A stretch of DNA of 64,000 nt from Portulaca oleracea (taxonomy: Eukaryota > Streptophyta > Magnoliopsida > Caryophyllales > Portulacaceae). Within the stretch, counting starts at the first letter, position 1. Every line of letters starts with the position of its first letter. The translations under genes were made by a program, and so were the position numbers. The notes below the pieces were generated by a model, which searched no databases, had not been told where the DNA came from, and saw only the letters and a list, made by a program, of their open reading frames with translations. Positions 45,938 to 59,489 of this stretch are shown here, piece by piece. Where the stretch lies: positions 2,958,023-3,022,022 of the forward strand of contig CM055877.1 in the NCBI GenBank assembly GCA_029582165.1, in the 5' to 3' direction.

Positions 45938-46062
45938 ATTTACCGACATGGAAATATGTCATGTGCTGATTAAGCCATATCATATCTTTTTTCTGGCTAC
46001 AGAATGCCACAAGGTCGAAATTGTAGGCCCTACTTCGTACCAAATACATACAAATTATAATG

Positions 46063-46645
46063 GAGTTAATTACATTTACCCTACCTGACTTATGTGGTAA
46101 TAATTTTTGCATACCTGACATTTGAGAAATAATTTTCACCCTACCTGACATTTAAGTGGTTATAAATTTAAAGCCCCTCAGGTATGTTATAATTGATTTT
46201 TTAGTGACTTTTCCGGTGAGCTGTAAAAAAATAAATATGAAGTGACCTTTATGCCCTTGTTATTATTTCCTTTGACTTTCAATTAAATGTGAAATGACTT
46301 TTGCACCCTTAGTATTAATTGTTATTGCATTTTAAAACCCAACCACTCCATCGATTCTCTCAAATTCCTCCCATACAGAAAATGAAAGTCAAACCTCCCA
46401 AACCACCATATACGTTTCTTCTACTCTCCAACATCTTTTCTTTCTTAAATTAAAGGCGAGATCGTAATTTCAGATAGTGATATAGGGGTATTATTGTATT
46501 TTTCCGTTTCCGATGACAAGTTACCGGATTCTAACACTAAAAATCACTTTCACTAAATGTCAGGTAGGGTGAAAATTATTTCCCAAATGTCGGGTGTATA
46601 AAAATTATTACCACATAAGTCAGGTAGGGTAAATGTAATTAACTC
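46063..46645. mobile_element. Mutator-type MITE, family F, with 11-bp target duplication
   Basis: AAATTATAATG flanks the element at 46052-46062 and 46646-46656. Ends GAGTTAATTACATTTACC and GGTAAATGTAATTAACTC are perfectly inverted. Same family as 44070-44447, but about 200 bp longer in the middle. Confidence 0.87.
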
Positions 46646-46656
46646 AAATTATAATG

Positions 46657-48543
46657 CTACTACCCAATGTTTTCCGCGTGACTTGGTTTATTATACTCTT
46701 GATAAAATTTGAAATAAGCAATCTGTTACCGTACCATATTATTCTCGTGCTAATTCCCAACGGATGAGCTACCATAAAAGAAGGTGCACCTTGTTGATAT
46801 AAGTAGTCATTTCAATTTTCATAAGCCACACTTTAACCACATATACAAGGTGTTACATATCCATTAATAAATTTTATTGATGTTGAGCCGTCATACTATT
46901 CAGCTAAGTTATTTCATGAGACATTCTTTTAGTAAGCTTCTTCATTTTATCCATAGTTATTAAAATCTCGATTCGAATTTATGATCCTACGATTTTAAGA
47001 CTCAAAAATCTTCAATGCGATTCTACAATTTACATTCTGATATCCAGGATCTTTTGTAAGTTTATTCCAATCCTAATTACTCAATGAATTCTAACTAAAA
47101 TCCTGATTCTAACAACCTTAATTTTAGGAGGGGGGAAGACATTGATGAAGAAAAAAACCTTCTTAAAAAGTTTTTCTACGTAGTGTGTGGCCCAGAATAA
47201 AATATCTTAGAAGTACATAGTTAAGAGCTATGAGATTCATGAATAGTCATCTAGTTAGACAAATATTTTGGATGGGTATGAACTCTTGTAATAGTCATCG
47301 AGTTACACATATTTTGGATTGGTATGAATTATTGTAGCGGGTGTGTATGCCTACGTACATAAGGCTATCATTATTGGAGAGAACCTCAAATGAGTTACTC
47401 TCCTTGTCACATAAGCTTTTTATCTCATTTTCTCACTCGTTCATTATTAACGGGGGAAACTTATTTAGAGTTCCTCCTGATTTTTTTATACTTAAAGTAT
47501 TCTATTTATGAATCTTTAAATTTTATTTGTCATTATTTTCATTATTTTATTACTGTTTTTATACCTCTCTCATCCACATCATTTGGAGAACCTCCCAATA
47601 AAGATAGCCTAAGTTGGAAGAAAACATACTGAAGATATATTGTGTGCTTTAAGTAGGGAGGACTATATGTCGACGTATTTGGAAAATACGGTTGAAAAAT
47701 ATTGAACTTAGTAATTATATCACTTTATAAATCTTATTTTTCGGACATTTTTCTCTTTCAAGAACTCCATGGTTGAGTGTTATCATTGTGGAATGGTCTT
47801 TAATTGGCATGAGTGACATTCTAGGATAGTTTTCAATACAATATATGAGTAAGACCAAGTATAAATTGGATGGATTTACAGTGATCTTGTGTTGTTGCCT
47901 TCACCACATAACCAAATTATAGTTATTAAAATCTCGATCCTGATTTACGATCCTACGATTTTGTGGTCCAAAATCATCGATGTAATTTTACTATTTACAC
48001 ACGATCCACGATTCTATATGGGCTAAATTCCGATCCTAACTTCCCCATAGTTTCGAGTTAGCTAGGATCCCGATTTTATCAACCTTGAACCAAATCCCCA
48101 CTATTAGAAATTATATGGAATCTAGACCCTTTATTATCGATGCTTTGTAAAAGGGTCAAGCTTGAATCAGGCCCTTAAATAGGCTAGTTATGATATATTT
48201 TAACTGTTTCTAATACTAATTGAAACATAGGTATACTGTATATGCAGTTTATATTTGCCTTTCCCTTCAATACCATTAAAAGTCTAAAGTCTCAAAAAAT
48301 TAAAGAAAAAAAAGTAGAAAGTTAGCATATAATACCTTATAATTTCACGAGTTTTTTTTTTTATTTATTCATAGCCCAAACGGCCTAAGGCAAATCCAGA
48401 ATTATCAAGCAACAGCCAAAAAAGATACAACTAAAAATAATGAAGAACCCTACTACTCAAAACCAAAAATCAATGCCATCTATAATGAAAATGCCAATTT
48501 CAACGTCATTGACAAAGTTAATGCAAGAGCAACAAATCCAACT
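46657..48543. other. Intergenic with a dispersed repeat pair
   Basis: About 46958-47125 and 47928-48092 share ATAGTTATTAAAATCTCGAT and TACGATCCTACGATTTT with divergence. No gene seen. Confidence 0.45.
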
Positions 48544-48780
48544 AGGATGCGTTTGATTGGTCAATTTTTCCGGGTTCACTTATTTTCATCATGTTTAGAT
48601 GCGGGTTGACTTCGGGAAAGTTTTCACGATAAGCCCACTATTTTCTTCATTTTCCTAGAGAAATTTTCCCTTAGGAGGGGCTAGGGAAATTTTTCCCAGA
48701 GGAATATTTCCCATGGAAAGAAATTTTCTCCAAGAAAAATTTCCCCGGGGTTCCTATCTAACACTCCCTAAAATTATTCA
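48544..48780. mobile_element. MITE, family E
   Basis: Starts AGGATGCGTTTGATTGGTCAA and ends TTCCTATCTAACACTCCCT; reverse orientation relative to 16612-16876. Confidence 0.65.
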
Positions 48781-49721
48781 TTGGTCTAGCTAGGACTATA
48801 CCAAAAGGATCAAGGAACAAATTTTAAGACTGGGCTGAAAACAACTTAGCCTTGGACTAGATTGACTGAAGAAAGTTTGGTCCTAGACTGGATTTACCAA
48901 AAACAGTTTGGTCTTGACTGGACCGGGCAAATAGGATTGAACTTGCTTGAACTTACGAAATTTTGAACTGGCCAGCTCCATCACAACTGTAACTTCGGTA
49001 CAGGACCGAGGACCGAACTTTGGAGTTGGCTAAACCAAAGAACAAAAATCAAATTGTTTTGAACCGAGGATTAGACCGAATTTTTTTGGTCGGTCTCGAT
49101 CCAATCCAATCTATAGTCTACACATAACCCTAAATGGTTGGTGATCGTACGTAGGTTTATGCATGAGTATAATTGAGTTGTACTATACGTTGACAAAGAT
49201 GGATAAAATTATATAAGTACTTGGTTGGGCACCCTGATGAATGAGCTAGCTACATCATTTGTAATTATCTCATGATAAACTGATTATTGGCCTTATCTTA
49301 TGCATGCATTGATGCATGACATAACAAATAATCACGATACAACAAGCAAGACAAGATCTTTCAACCAGATCATGACCCCCCTCTCCCTTCCCCATCAACA
49401 CAAAAACAAAACCCACGTTTTCTCTTCATTTATTTATTCAACTAATAATATATATACGTCCCCAAGTTATTGTAAAATGAGTATTTTACCCTTCATATTT
49501 GGTAAATCATAATTACCCAACCTAATATTTACTGTTTAACTAAATGACAACTTTTTCCGATTAGTCAATGTTTTGGACATGAATACCCTTGTGGTTTTAT
49601 GTGCTTGACAAAAATGCCCTTAAAATCTAAATTGAAAAGACTAAACTGTTCCCACCTTAATAACTTGATCTGACGTTTATAGTTGGCCCCCCTTTACTCT
49701 TCCCCGTCCGTCCTTGCCTGG
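48781..49721. other. Intergenic, nothing recognised
   Basis: Repeats of GACTGGA/GGACCGAAC-like words at about 48830-49110 suggest an old repeat; no gene. Confidence 0.35.
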
Positions 49722-49881
49722 CCATGTTCTTTGGATTGGATAAAATGAGCCTTGGATGGATTGTATTGGATTGGATAAGTTATGATACTTTTTTGGAGAA
49801 TTGTGTTTTTAAAGAGGATTTTTTTTGAAAAATTGTATAAGGTTTGGATTGGATTGAAAAAAGTTACCAATCCAAAGAACA
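49722..49881. mobile_element. MITE, family C
   Basis: CATGTTCTTTGGATTGG mirrors CCAATCCAAAGAACATG. Confidence 0.8.
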
Positions 49882-50502
49882 TGAGATGAAGAAAATGAAA
49901 AGCCAGCAATTCGAAAAGCTAAAAAACTAGGAAATTTGTGATGAAATACTGTCAAAATATCCATTGAATCAGTGGACTTAGCCATTGAGCTAGGAAATTT
50001 GTGATGAAATGTTGTACAAGCTGTGAAAAAAATTGTGATGAAATACTGTCAAAAGTTTGTACTATTTATATGGTAATTAAGTTAGGAAATTTGTGATGAA
50101 AAAATTTATATGTTAATGAGTTAACAAATGCAGTAATTAATTTAATACTATTTATTAGCTATTTCAACCTCTGAAAATGGTAAGTGGTCATGTGAATATG
50201 GAAAATGTGGGCCAACCGACCAGCAAAGAAATACAGTAGGATTTTGTGGTGAGCATATTTAGCGCATGATTTAGTCATGTGTGCAAATTATGTTTAGTCA
50301 ATATCTAACCCCAGCAACAAAAACAAAATTGAATAATATAATTAAGAGTAGGACCTGACGCCATATATCTCAAAAATCAAAATATGTGGTGCCTTGACTC
50401 TCAACTCTCAAACATTCATCAACTTAATATCTCTTCTTTTCAATTTAATTATTTACAGAAAAAATGGATATAAATTATTACAAATTTTACGGGTATTGAA
50501 AG

Positions 50503-50800
50503 TGTATGTGTAATAACCCGGGTATATGGATAAAGTGTGGCTTAAGAAGATTAAAATGACTATTTATATCATCAAGGTAAACCTTCCTTTATGCATCGCT
50601 CATCCGTTGGAAACTTCTCAGTTAAACGTGCTTGGCTCTTAGGATGGGTGACCTGCTGGGAAGTTCTCCCAGTCAGCATGTGAGCGAAGACGAAGCGCAC
50701 TAGAAAGAATGAAAGACTCACGATAATTTGTGCAGTCAATCAGCCATCCTTAAAGCAATTATTGATAATACCCCGAACCCTCCCAAGCCGGGGCGTTATA
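50503..50800 (+). mobile_element. Solo LTR of a Cassandra-type TRIM with 5S rRNA-like sequence
   Basis: Flanked by GAAAG on both sides (50498-50502 and 50801-50805). Inside, CAGTTAAACGTGCTTGG and AGGATGGGTGACCTGCTGGGAAG (about 50619-50663) match the internal promoter region of plant 5S rRNA. TAATAACCCGGG near the start and GGGGCGTTATA at the end resemble Cassandra LTR termini. Cassandra elements are non-coding TRIMs whose LTRs carry a 5S-derived pol III promoter. Confidence 0.82.
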
Positions 50801-50805
50801 GAAAG

Positions 50806-51953
50806 ACAATAGGAGAGCTGAACATGCATGGCTACGATACTAACATCGACGGTAGAGATACAATACTTGTGAATTAGATTAATAGAATAATGACTTTTTA
50901 CTTGGTAGAAAATTAAGTTACTGACAACCAAATAAAAAGAATTTCTTAAATATTAAAAGTTACTATAAGTATTAGTATTGTTATCAAGTATTCTCTCTTC
51001 CCTATTTCCCCCTTCCATCTAAACAAAACCAAAACTATTTTGAAATTCAGGGAGATTTCCAATTGATCCAAGATTTAGAAATCATTCATTATCTTCTACT
51101 TCATGGAAAATAACGGAGGTTTAATATGCATTTAATTTAGTACATTACACTGTAAACAAATTATTTAATTATGTTAATCACAATTGGTTTTGTTAAGTTG
51201 GGATTAACTTATTTTTTATATATAGAAATCATTATTTAAGAAAAACATTGAAGATGTGTGGAAAGTTCCTTTTATTTAGTAAAAATATTATTTTAATATT
51301 CAATTCATAGTTATAGTCAACGTCAAAAAGAAAATTCCATGTATTTACATTTTGCATCCAAGAAATTATTCCTACTATTATCCTCCAAGACCCCAAAAAG
51401 TGTAGCATTTTCGTCCAATCTTCCTTAATTTATCAAATTCCTCATATTCTTATGACTTGCGACTAAAGTTAACAATTAGCCAAATCATGCTCATAAGAAC
51501 AACCAAAATGATCCAAGAGCTACATACTTCACTCAAATTGGCAAAAGCAAGAAAAATAAAAATATTATGTTAAGTACAGTTTGCCATTAACAGAAAATTA
51601 AGTTTGGTTTGTTAGATCAAAATGGACATAAAGTTTGGTTTATTAGATTCCAATTTTCCAAGAAAAAACCTTGCTATATTATTACTATACATACATAATA
51701 GTACGGTGATAACCCCACTTCAACATCCTTCAATCAGAAACAAAGCCTACAAGCTGAAGGAATATGAAGGCAAAAAGAGAATATAATCACCCTATGAACA
51801 AAGGTTACAACTTACCTCAAGCCCTTTTCGAAAACCCTATTCGTATTTGTCGAATTACAAACGACCACAAGATCAATAGACTGATTTCGTTACACATTTA
51901 AAAAAAAAAAAAAAGAAAACGAAAGAAAAAAGAAAAAGAAGACAAAGGTGAGT
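50806..51953. other. Intergenic, 3' of the PTI1-like kinase gene
   Basis: AT-rich; probably contains the kinase 3' untranslated region in its last few hundred bases. Nothing else recognised. Confidence 0.4.
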
Positions 51954-54900
51954 TCAAGAGCTTGGAGCATCGGTGCTAGTTCCTGCTCGTAGAGCGTTCA
52001 ACAGGGGTTGAAGAGCCTTGACTACGATGCTCATGTTTGGCCGGAAATCTGATTCATATTGTACGCACAATGCTGCAACTGCAGCCATCTGTTCACACAT
52101 ATAATTTTTCGAGGAAGAAATTGTGCATAGGCATAAGAATTTGGGTCACATTCCACACCACTAAAATTTTCTTAGTAAATAACTTGATAGAGGCCCGGAA
52201 ATTGGGTCATTCAGGCCAAGATCAGGTTTTGGTTATGTGCAGTCATCAAGGTTCGAACTGGGTCAGGTCCCCAGCATACCGCAGTACCACAGCATACCGC
52301 AGAAAAGAACAGGGCGTTCTAAACCCCACTTAACGCCTTAAATACCTCTTAACAGGTTCTAATACTGGTCTGGTCCTAATAATTTCAAAAATCCTATTTC
52401 ACGAACGCTCAATAGATTGCCATCAGAAATAATGGTGTCAACGAATAAAAAACGGATCAGGCAAGCCGATGTACCTTTGCAACAGCTTTGGGTGGATATT
52501 CTCCATTTAGCCTTGGATCCACACATTGCTTCACTTTATCTTCACTCAGTTTTGGTGTAGCCTGACATTATGGAATCTTAAGTTTTCCGACGCATGGGAT
52601 TGAAAATGAACCCAAGTTCACAGGACACAACAATAATCAATAGAAACAATTAACAAGATGAGTACCCATGTCACCAGACTCTGTTGCCCGCGAGGTAAGG
52701 TGTGATCCACAGGTTTTCGACCAGTGAGAAGCTCAAGTAAGACAACGCCAAAACTGTACACGTCACTCTTAGCGTTAAGCTGCCCGGTCATCGCATACCT
52801 GTCAACCAAGAAAACAAGGGAAACATGAACACACTTAAAGACCGACTCTTCTGGAATAATATGGGATGACCTGAAATTTTCATATTGTTCTCATTCGTTG
52901 GCTACAGCATGTTAAACATTAAACATTCTTTGGGAGTTATCGGGGATGAAGAAGAGCTATAAAGAGAGATTGATGAAGTGAAATACGGTGTGAATGAGTT
53001 ATAATTCCTAAATGTGTTAAGAGATTACTACAAGGTCTCCTAACTTATAGGGAATTTCGAATCATTGCAAAGTCACAGGCATTGTAGCTATGCTAAGCTA
53101 ACAGGCGGTCATTTCATCCAAAACTTTGGTAAGGTAAGTTTTGCTGCAGTCAGTTGGGCCAGTAGGTGAACTGTTGTTCATGCTACACCAAATACCTTGT
53201 TTTAGATGCTGAACAAGTTTCTCGACTGCAGGTCAGTTTTGTCAGATCAAATTTCAGTGTGTCTGGTAATGCAGTGGTGGGAAGTTGTCATGATTATTCT
53301 GAAGCAATGTCCACATATCCATGATTGTAAAACACCTATAGCCAAATAGTGATCCTGCACTGAACTGCAAATGGCACTTTTTCAAATGGCCTTGAAAAAG
53401 TGCAGTTTGCAGGCAAGTGCATGTCACCGGTGGTAAGTGCAGATCAGCAAATGTGAAAAGGGTAAATGAAGTTCGATTGAATGCAACTTATTGCAGGTCC
53501 AGATGCCCAAATTCTTTAAGGAACAGGCCCCCCATAAAGGAGCCTACAGGGTTAGTAAACAAGCAGTCCTCATGTCTCCAGAACTTGGGTGACTCAAGGA
53601 TTTACATGCACCAAATAATTTGCACGCCAAGTAAAGCTAACTGTACGCCAAAAATATCATGTATAACCAACTTCACAAGGACAGAGGAATTGGATTATTA
53701 CTCTGGAGCATGGTAGCCGAAAGTTCCAAGAACTCTCGTTGAATGAAGACGTGCCGCCATATCAGGTGCTTGATTTGACAAATCAAAATCAGCGATCTTA
53801 GTAACATCATCATCAAAGATAAGTACATTACTAGACTTGATATCACGATGAATGATGTTGGGATCTGCCTTCTCGTGCAAATACTCAACCCCTTTCGCAG
53901 CTCCCACAGCTATCTTAACACGTTGTGCCCAAGACAAAACAGGCCCAGGCTGTGCTCCTTTCACACCCTTCCTCCCTAAAAAGGATACAAAGGGAGTAAA
54001 AACAAAGTTGATAATAGCTGGGCAAAGCACAAAAACGGAATGTTGGGAAGAATCATGACGAGTGCAGAGATGTATTGAACAAATTCTGCACCAAGACAAA
54101 ACAAAGAGTGTAGTTCAACGAAGCCTTAGCTTTATGTCAATTTTTCCACACTCCCTTTACTAAACACCATACGGAAGTTTGCAAGAAGCTCAAGAACATA
54201 CAATTTAAAAAATGACACTGTTACAACCATCGGACTTCAGAATAACATCATAATTTGAGAGTACTAAATTCATGGTTGGAAGTTGGAACCATTCAACACA
54301 AAAACAATAGACACAAGCATTACGTATGTGTTTAATATGGCTGAAAAAACCCTATTATAAGGCTCCTCCCCCCCCCCCCCCCCAACCCACCCACCCACCC
54401 AAAAAGAAATCCCAAACCCATGCACGAACAACAATAATCACAATGACAACAAAACAAAAAACAAAAGAACGTAAACGGAAGAGGTTCACAAGTTCACATC
54501 GGAGTGCTGTCCTCAACACAAAGTTTTTGATGAATAAAAGAGAACCAAATATTCATTCCACAATCAAACTCAAAAACAATCTGGATACATGACAGTGATG
54601 CTATTTGCAAAGGGACAACCAGCAACAAGAATAACAAAGTTATAAGGCCAACCACTTGCTAATAAGGGAACAGAGCTTACCGTGGAGCATATCATGAAGA
54701 GATCCATTTGAAGCAAACTCATAGGCAAGAACTCGTTGGTTTCCATCAGCACAGTAACCAAGTAGTTCAACAAAGTTCTCATGCTTTAGCCTTGAAACCA
54801 TAGAAACCTGAACATGGAGAGATGATAAAAGCCCAAATTAAAATGGTAAAATGATGAATAATATGAATGAAGTTTCTGTCGACCATATTGAACCTGAGCA

Positions 54901-57259
54901 AGGAATTCATCATCAGGCTGTGAGCTAGCGTCCAATTTTTTAATTGCCGCTGCACGCCCATTTTTTAGCACTCCATAAAATACTCTCGCATACGAGCCCT
55001 CGCCTATTAAAGCATTGGATCCGAAATTCTCTGTAACCTCCTTTAGTTCTTCCACGGGAATTGCAGCGACAGCTATGGGTTGGACTTTAACGGGCTGCTT
55101 GCTAGGAGCAGTTGGCACTAAATGGTAACTTGCATCTCTTCCTATGTGAGGAAAAAGGATCATACAATCATTCATGCAGACGAGAATGCAAGAGAGTGCC
55201 AAAAAGTAGCAGAAAATGCAGAGAGGATACATATCATCAAAGAAACTAGCCACACAGACAGAAACACGGTAGTAGCAACATCCTTGCATTGATCCTTCCT
55301 AAAGGAGGGTTTGAGATCAGGATGTGAACATCTAACGACCCAAGACTTTCTAAAAGACCCTCAAAAAAATGTTATGTAAAGATGCTATACAAAGAGTGAA
55401 ACTATGTGAAGAAAGAGCTAGAAAAAATAGTGAAAGAAGCACTAATGCAGGAGATATTATTAGAAGCAGTCCTCTTTTCACAAGGAAACACTGTCGGGCA
55501 CTTGTAGTGTACTATATAAGCAAGCTAGGACAACCAAAGACAAGTCAAGAAAACAAAATCAAGTTGTTAAGCAACAAAGCGACATTACAAAATGCGACGA
55601 GCCCCAGGACTAGGAGTAAAAGGTGCAAGTATGCACTAGAAGTTCTCAAGAGGTGACCAGAAACCAAAAAGAAGAGAATGCTCACTAGTCATTGGAATCT
55701 TCATGTGAGGTTCATAACTGGAGTCCTAGACCACCATAAACTCCTATCCAGCTTGTCCATGTTTAGTTCCAAACAGAGTCGGTCTTGCGTGACATATTGA
55801 TAACCTACTTCCAATTCTGCCTCATTTTTTCCTTTTCCACTCTTACACAGAATAGTAAGTTAGAAATCTTATGAAGTCACGCCTCTTTCACTGTGCCACT
55901 AGATATTACCTCTTGATGAGTGCAAAGACTCCAAACCATTTTGAGACTTGTTGCATACATGCTCTCCTCTTTAGGCCCACTCACACTCTAGTCTCTACAT
56001 ATGATTACCTCATTCCTTATCTTTTCTATGTTCCACAAAATAGAGCTAGTTTAATCACCAGACAATAGAATTCGCTGGTAATTTGCACAGGACCTTTTTG
56101 TCAAGCAAACCTCATCTAACATTCCTTTGCTTTCCTGACCCTGAAAAAGTGAATTCAATAATGTCATTTGCATTCTGGCCCTTCTCTTGGATGATAGATC
56201 CTTAAACCTAAGTTCTTTATTTTGATTACATTTTTGTTTAACTAGTTAAACTTGCATTCTAAATAGTCCATATTCACCCAACTCTATTTGAAATCTCTAT
56301 ACTGCAAAGTGTTCCTCAAAAATTCAAGTTTGTCATTCAAACTCTTGTTGGTACCTTATCCAGATCTGTCATTTACAAATAACAAAGACCAAGCCTCATC
56401 AGTCATCAACTTGAATTGATCTATTAGCTGATCAATTACTACTTCAAGGAGGTGCACCTTGAAATGGATCCTCGTCCCAACCCCACTATCTATAACAGAA
56501 TATCCTAGCCAGGCGTCCTAACAACAATCAAGGCATCTTCATACATATTCTTTATATCTCAAATAAAGAAAATAAGAACCTCTATTACCAAGCATCTCTA
56601 ACTCTCCATAGAGCTTCTCAAAGCACTTTATCACAATTCCTGCTTAGGTTGATAATAAATCAATAACTATATGAACTTTATTTTGTGGATAAAGCTCCAC
56701 TAGCCTTGTAGTAAGACGGATCACCAACACAGTAATCTTCTGAGTTCTCCATGATTTCCATCCAACGACCATCTCCTACATTTCCATAGTGTAACTCAGT
56801 AAGCTGGATTCCTCTATAGTTCCTAGTTCCAACTATGAAGAATATCTCCTTGTTTTTTTGTACTATGCAATCAAATTTATCAAAGAACTGATCTTTAAAC
56901 ATTAGCATCAGTTACAAGAATAAAATAGAACATTCAACAATCTGTCCCCCTGCCTATCCAAACTTCATCAGTGATTTCAGGCCAAATGCCTTCCCATTCT
57001 ACACTCACAAATAAGCTTTTTTCACCTCATCCTTTTGCAATGACTGATGACAAAAAGACGTGTCATATCAAGTGAGCTGCGTCAATTACTATGATAGTTT
57101 GCAGTAACAAGCACAAAGAATACCAGATTACCAGCTGTAACATAATTGCATGTATCACAGACGTATTTGAATACCTGTTGGGTTTCTGGACATGAAACCA
57201 CTTCCATTGTCAATAGGTTTATGACTTCCACCTCCTCCAAAACAACCAAAGCAGCTCAT
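51954..57259 (-). CDS. PTI1-like protein kinase, 7 exons, 362 aa
   Basis: Exons 57259-57175, 55141-54894, 54807-54681, 53975-53702, 52798-52666, 52561-52475 and 52088-51954 join in frame. PTI1-like receptor-like cytoplasmic kinases act at membranes in immune and oxidative signalling, downstream of AGC kinases such as OXI1. The N-terminus [11 protein letters not shown] has cysteines suited to S-acylation. The kinase domain spans about residues 68-345: glycine loop GEGSYARV (75-82), Lys96 in [13 protein letters not shown] (Asp198), DFD (216-218) where most kinases have [13 protein letters not shown] and [19 protein letters not shown]. Length matches the family. DFD is a known feature of PTI1-like proteins; Ala80 replaces the usual third Gly of the loop. 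Intron 1 is 2 kb with no obvious element. Coding sequence intact. Confidence 0.95.
54365..54404. repeat. C-tract and (CCCA)n in PTI1-like intron 3
   Basis: About 19 C residues followed by CCCACCCACCCACCC. Confidence 0.9.
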
Positions 57260-58375
57260 TGTACCCTTTCACTAATAAAACAAAATTACGAATCAAGCTC
57301 TGAGATCTCAAAGGTAAATATGTCCAAGTATGACAAATAAATAACATGACAGTAAACAAATCAAATAGGAAGAAGTATTCTCCTTCAGCATAAATCTGGG
57401 GAATAAATCAAAGAAAATATTTCAAGAGAGAAGAAAACAGTTCATTTCAAATTGACTGAGACACATCCTAGAGCAGTTACATGTCATTTTTCATTTGTTC
57501 TAAGAGTCACACTTCCGAAGTCATAGATTTCTTTTCACTAAAGGTCTAAAACTAAATGAAGGCAATATCCAAAATAATAACTACAATGAGGAATATACAT
57601 AAGTTGTCTGTGTGTGTACATATACATATACATATGCATATACGCGGACGTTACCGCTCATACAGCTCCCAGCCATATACATAGTAACATATACATAAAA
57701 TATTCAAGAAATATCACACAATTTCTAGCTTCTTTTTTTTTTTTTTTTTTGAGAAACACAATTTCTAGCTTTGATAAGGAAGTAGCATGTAATTTCCAAT
57801 GAGGAATCTTTCCATGGGTGGAAGGGTCACCAAATGCACACTGACTACTTCATTCAAACTACCACTGCTTCTAATTGTAAGTATCATATTATGTGATCCA
57901 CTACACAACACAATCACAGTGATCAGATGGTACTGGTAGTATAAGTAGGATGTCAATCCACTGTAAACCTTGCTAGAAAGTTCAATCTTTCCATATAAAC
58001 ATCAACCAAAAAGATTCCCATGCACCAAAAGAAGTGGCAGGTAGAGGAGAAGATTAAACAATCAAAAATGACAGAATTTGTGACATGAGCGAGACCCAAA
58101 CTCTCCAGATTCATCTGTGCCAAGTCAACATCTTATAGATGTTAAGCACTGACCAGTCGTGGAAATAAAACTGAGGCCACATCTAATATATAACCACCAG
58201 GAATATAAACTGCAGACTAGAAACCACCCATGAGTGTTCTTCTCTAGCATTGCCCAGAATCAAGATAAATCCAAATGACCTGAACTGAAATATCAACTAA
58301 TCCTAATTGCATAACAAATTTCAATAGAGTAGCTTCATTTGATTGAACATAATCCCTTTTTTTTTTTACGAAAAC
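57260..58375. other. Upstream region of the PTI1-like gene
   Basis: No coding sequence seen. May hold the promoter or, if the leader is spliced, an untranslated-region intron. A T-tract lies at about 57731-57750. Confidence 0.4.
57603..57650. repeat. (TACATA)n-type low-complexity repeat
   Basis: TGTGTGTACATATACATATACATATGCATATA upstream of the kinase start codon. Confidence 0.7.
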
Positions 58376-58815
58376 TAGATTGTAGTAAGCCAAACTATAG
58401 AGGTTGGGACAATGGTAAGCAGAACTTTAGAAATGTATTATCGTAAGTTGAATTATTGAACCTTGGATTCCAATGCACCGCCACCAGATTTTCCTACTTT
58501 GCACCGGAAGAGGGTTATTTTCCTACGTGGCACCTGTATTTTAGTAATCCCAAATTTTAATAATACTGGGTTGTAGTAGTACAAACTGTCATATATTGGC
58601 TTGTTGCATTCCAAACTATAACATATTGAATTGTAGTATTTCAAACTATAATATATTGGATTTTAATAGTCCAAAATATCATTCAACTTGGACTTACTTG
58701 ATGGCAATGCACTGAAATGCAAGGGTTCAATGGTCCAACTTACAATGATACATTTCTAAAGTTCGGCCTACCATTATCCCAACCGCTATAATTTAGGTTA
58801 CAACATTCCAATTTT
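58376..58815. mobile_element. Foldback-type element with about 100-bp terminal inverted repeats
   Basis: AACTATAGAGGTTGGGACAA and GAACTTTAGAAATGTATTAT on the left are mirrored by ATGATACATTTCTAAAGTTC and TTATCCCAACCGCTATAATT on the right. The middle contains repeated AACTATAATATATTGGATT-like units. Borders approximate. Confidence 0.65.
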
Positions 58816-59489
58816 CATTTTTTTTATTTGAATAACTTCATGTCTTGGAATTTCTTGTAGAGGAAAAGCATGTATCGCAGCGTTCATCTCTGTTTTCGTC
58901 CTACTTCACTGCCTAATTCTACAGCTCATACAATCTTTAAGTAAATGATATCAGAAACTGCTCTAGAATCCGAATTAAAGTTGTATAGACATCAAGAAAT
59001 AACAAAATTAGAAGACAATCTTTTTCCTAATCCAACAATACCCAGAAATCAATACGCCATGAACAACAAAACCCGGAAAATCCCAGAGCAAAGAAACAAC
59101 GGAATGTGACATATAAATGCAATTGATCATTCAAAGAAATTTCATCACATTGGCATAGAACACTAACCTGTCACCCAAAAAAACGTAAATATTAAAAAGA
59201 CAAAGCCTGAATTCTTCTCGAAACTTCTAGGGTACCCCAAGACTACAAAAATTCTCTGCGCAGTGACGACAACAAGGAAAATGCTTTACAAAAATGACAA
59301 AAAAGTTTCAAATCCATTCTATTGCTTAATTTCTAAAATGAATTGGTGAAGTGCCATTGGCAATTAATTAAATGAAGCATGGAATGTATATAATACTATA
59401 ATAGTACAGACAAGTAGAGAATAAACAACCCTGAAAAAGATGTCAGGACACTCATATTCCAAGTTGCGACATGCGAAATTGATTATGAA
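58816..59489. other. Intergenic, nothing recognised
   Basis: AT-rich DNA without a convincing frame. Confidence 0.4.

Noticed and set aside
45489..45938. 149-aa + strand protein
   Set aside because: Most of it lies in the family D MITE at 45648-45937.
50590..50670. Functional 5S rRNA gene
   Set aside because: Only the internal promoter part matches; the sequence sits in an LTR flanked by 5-bp target duplications.
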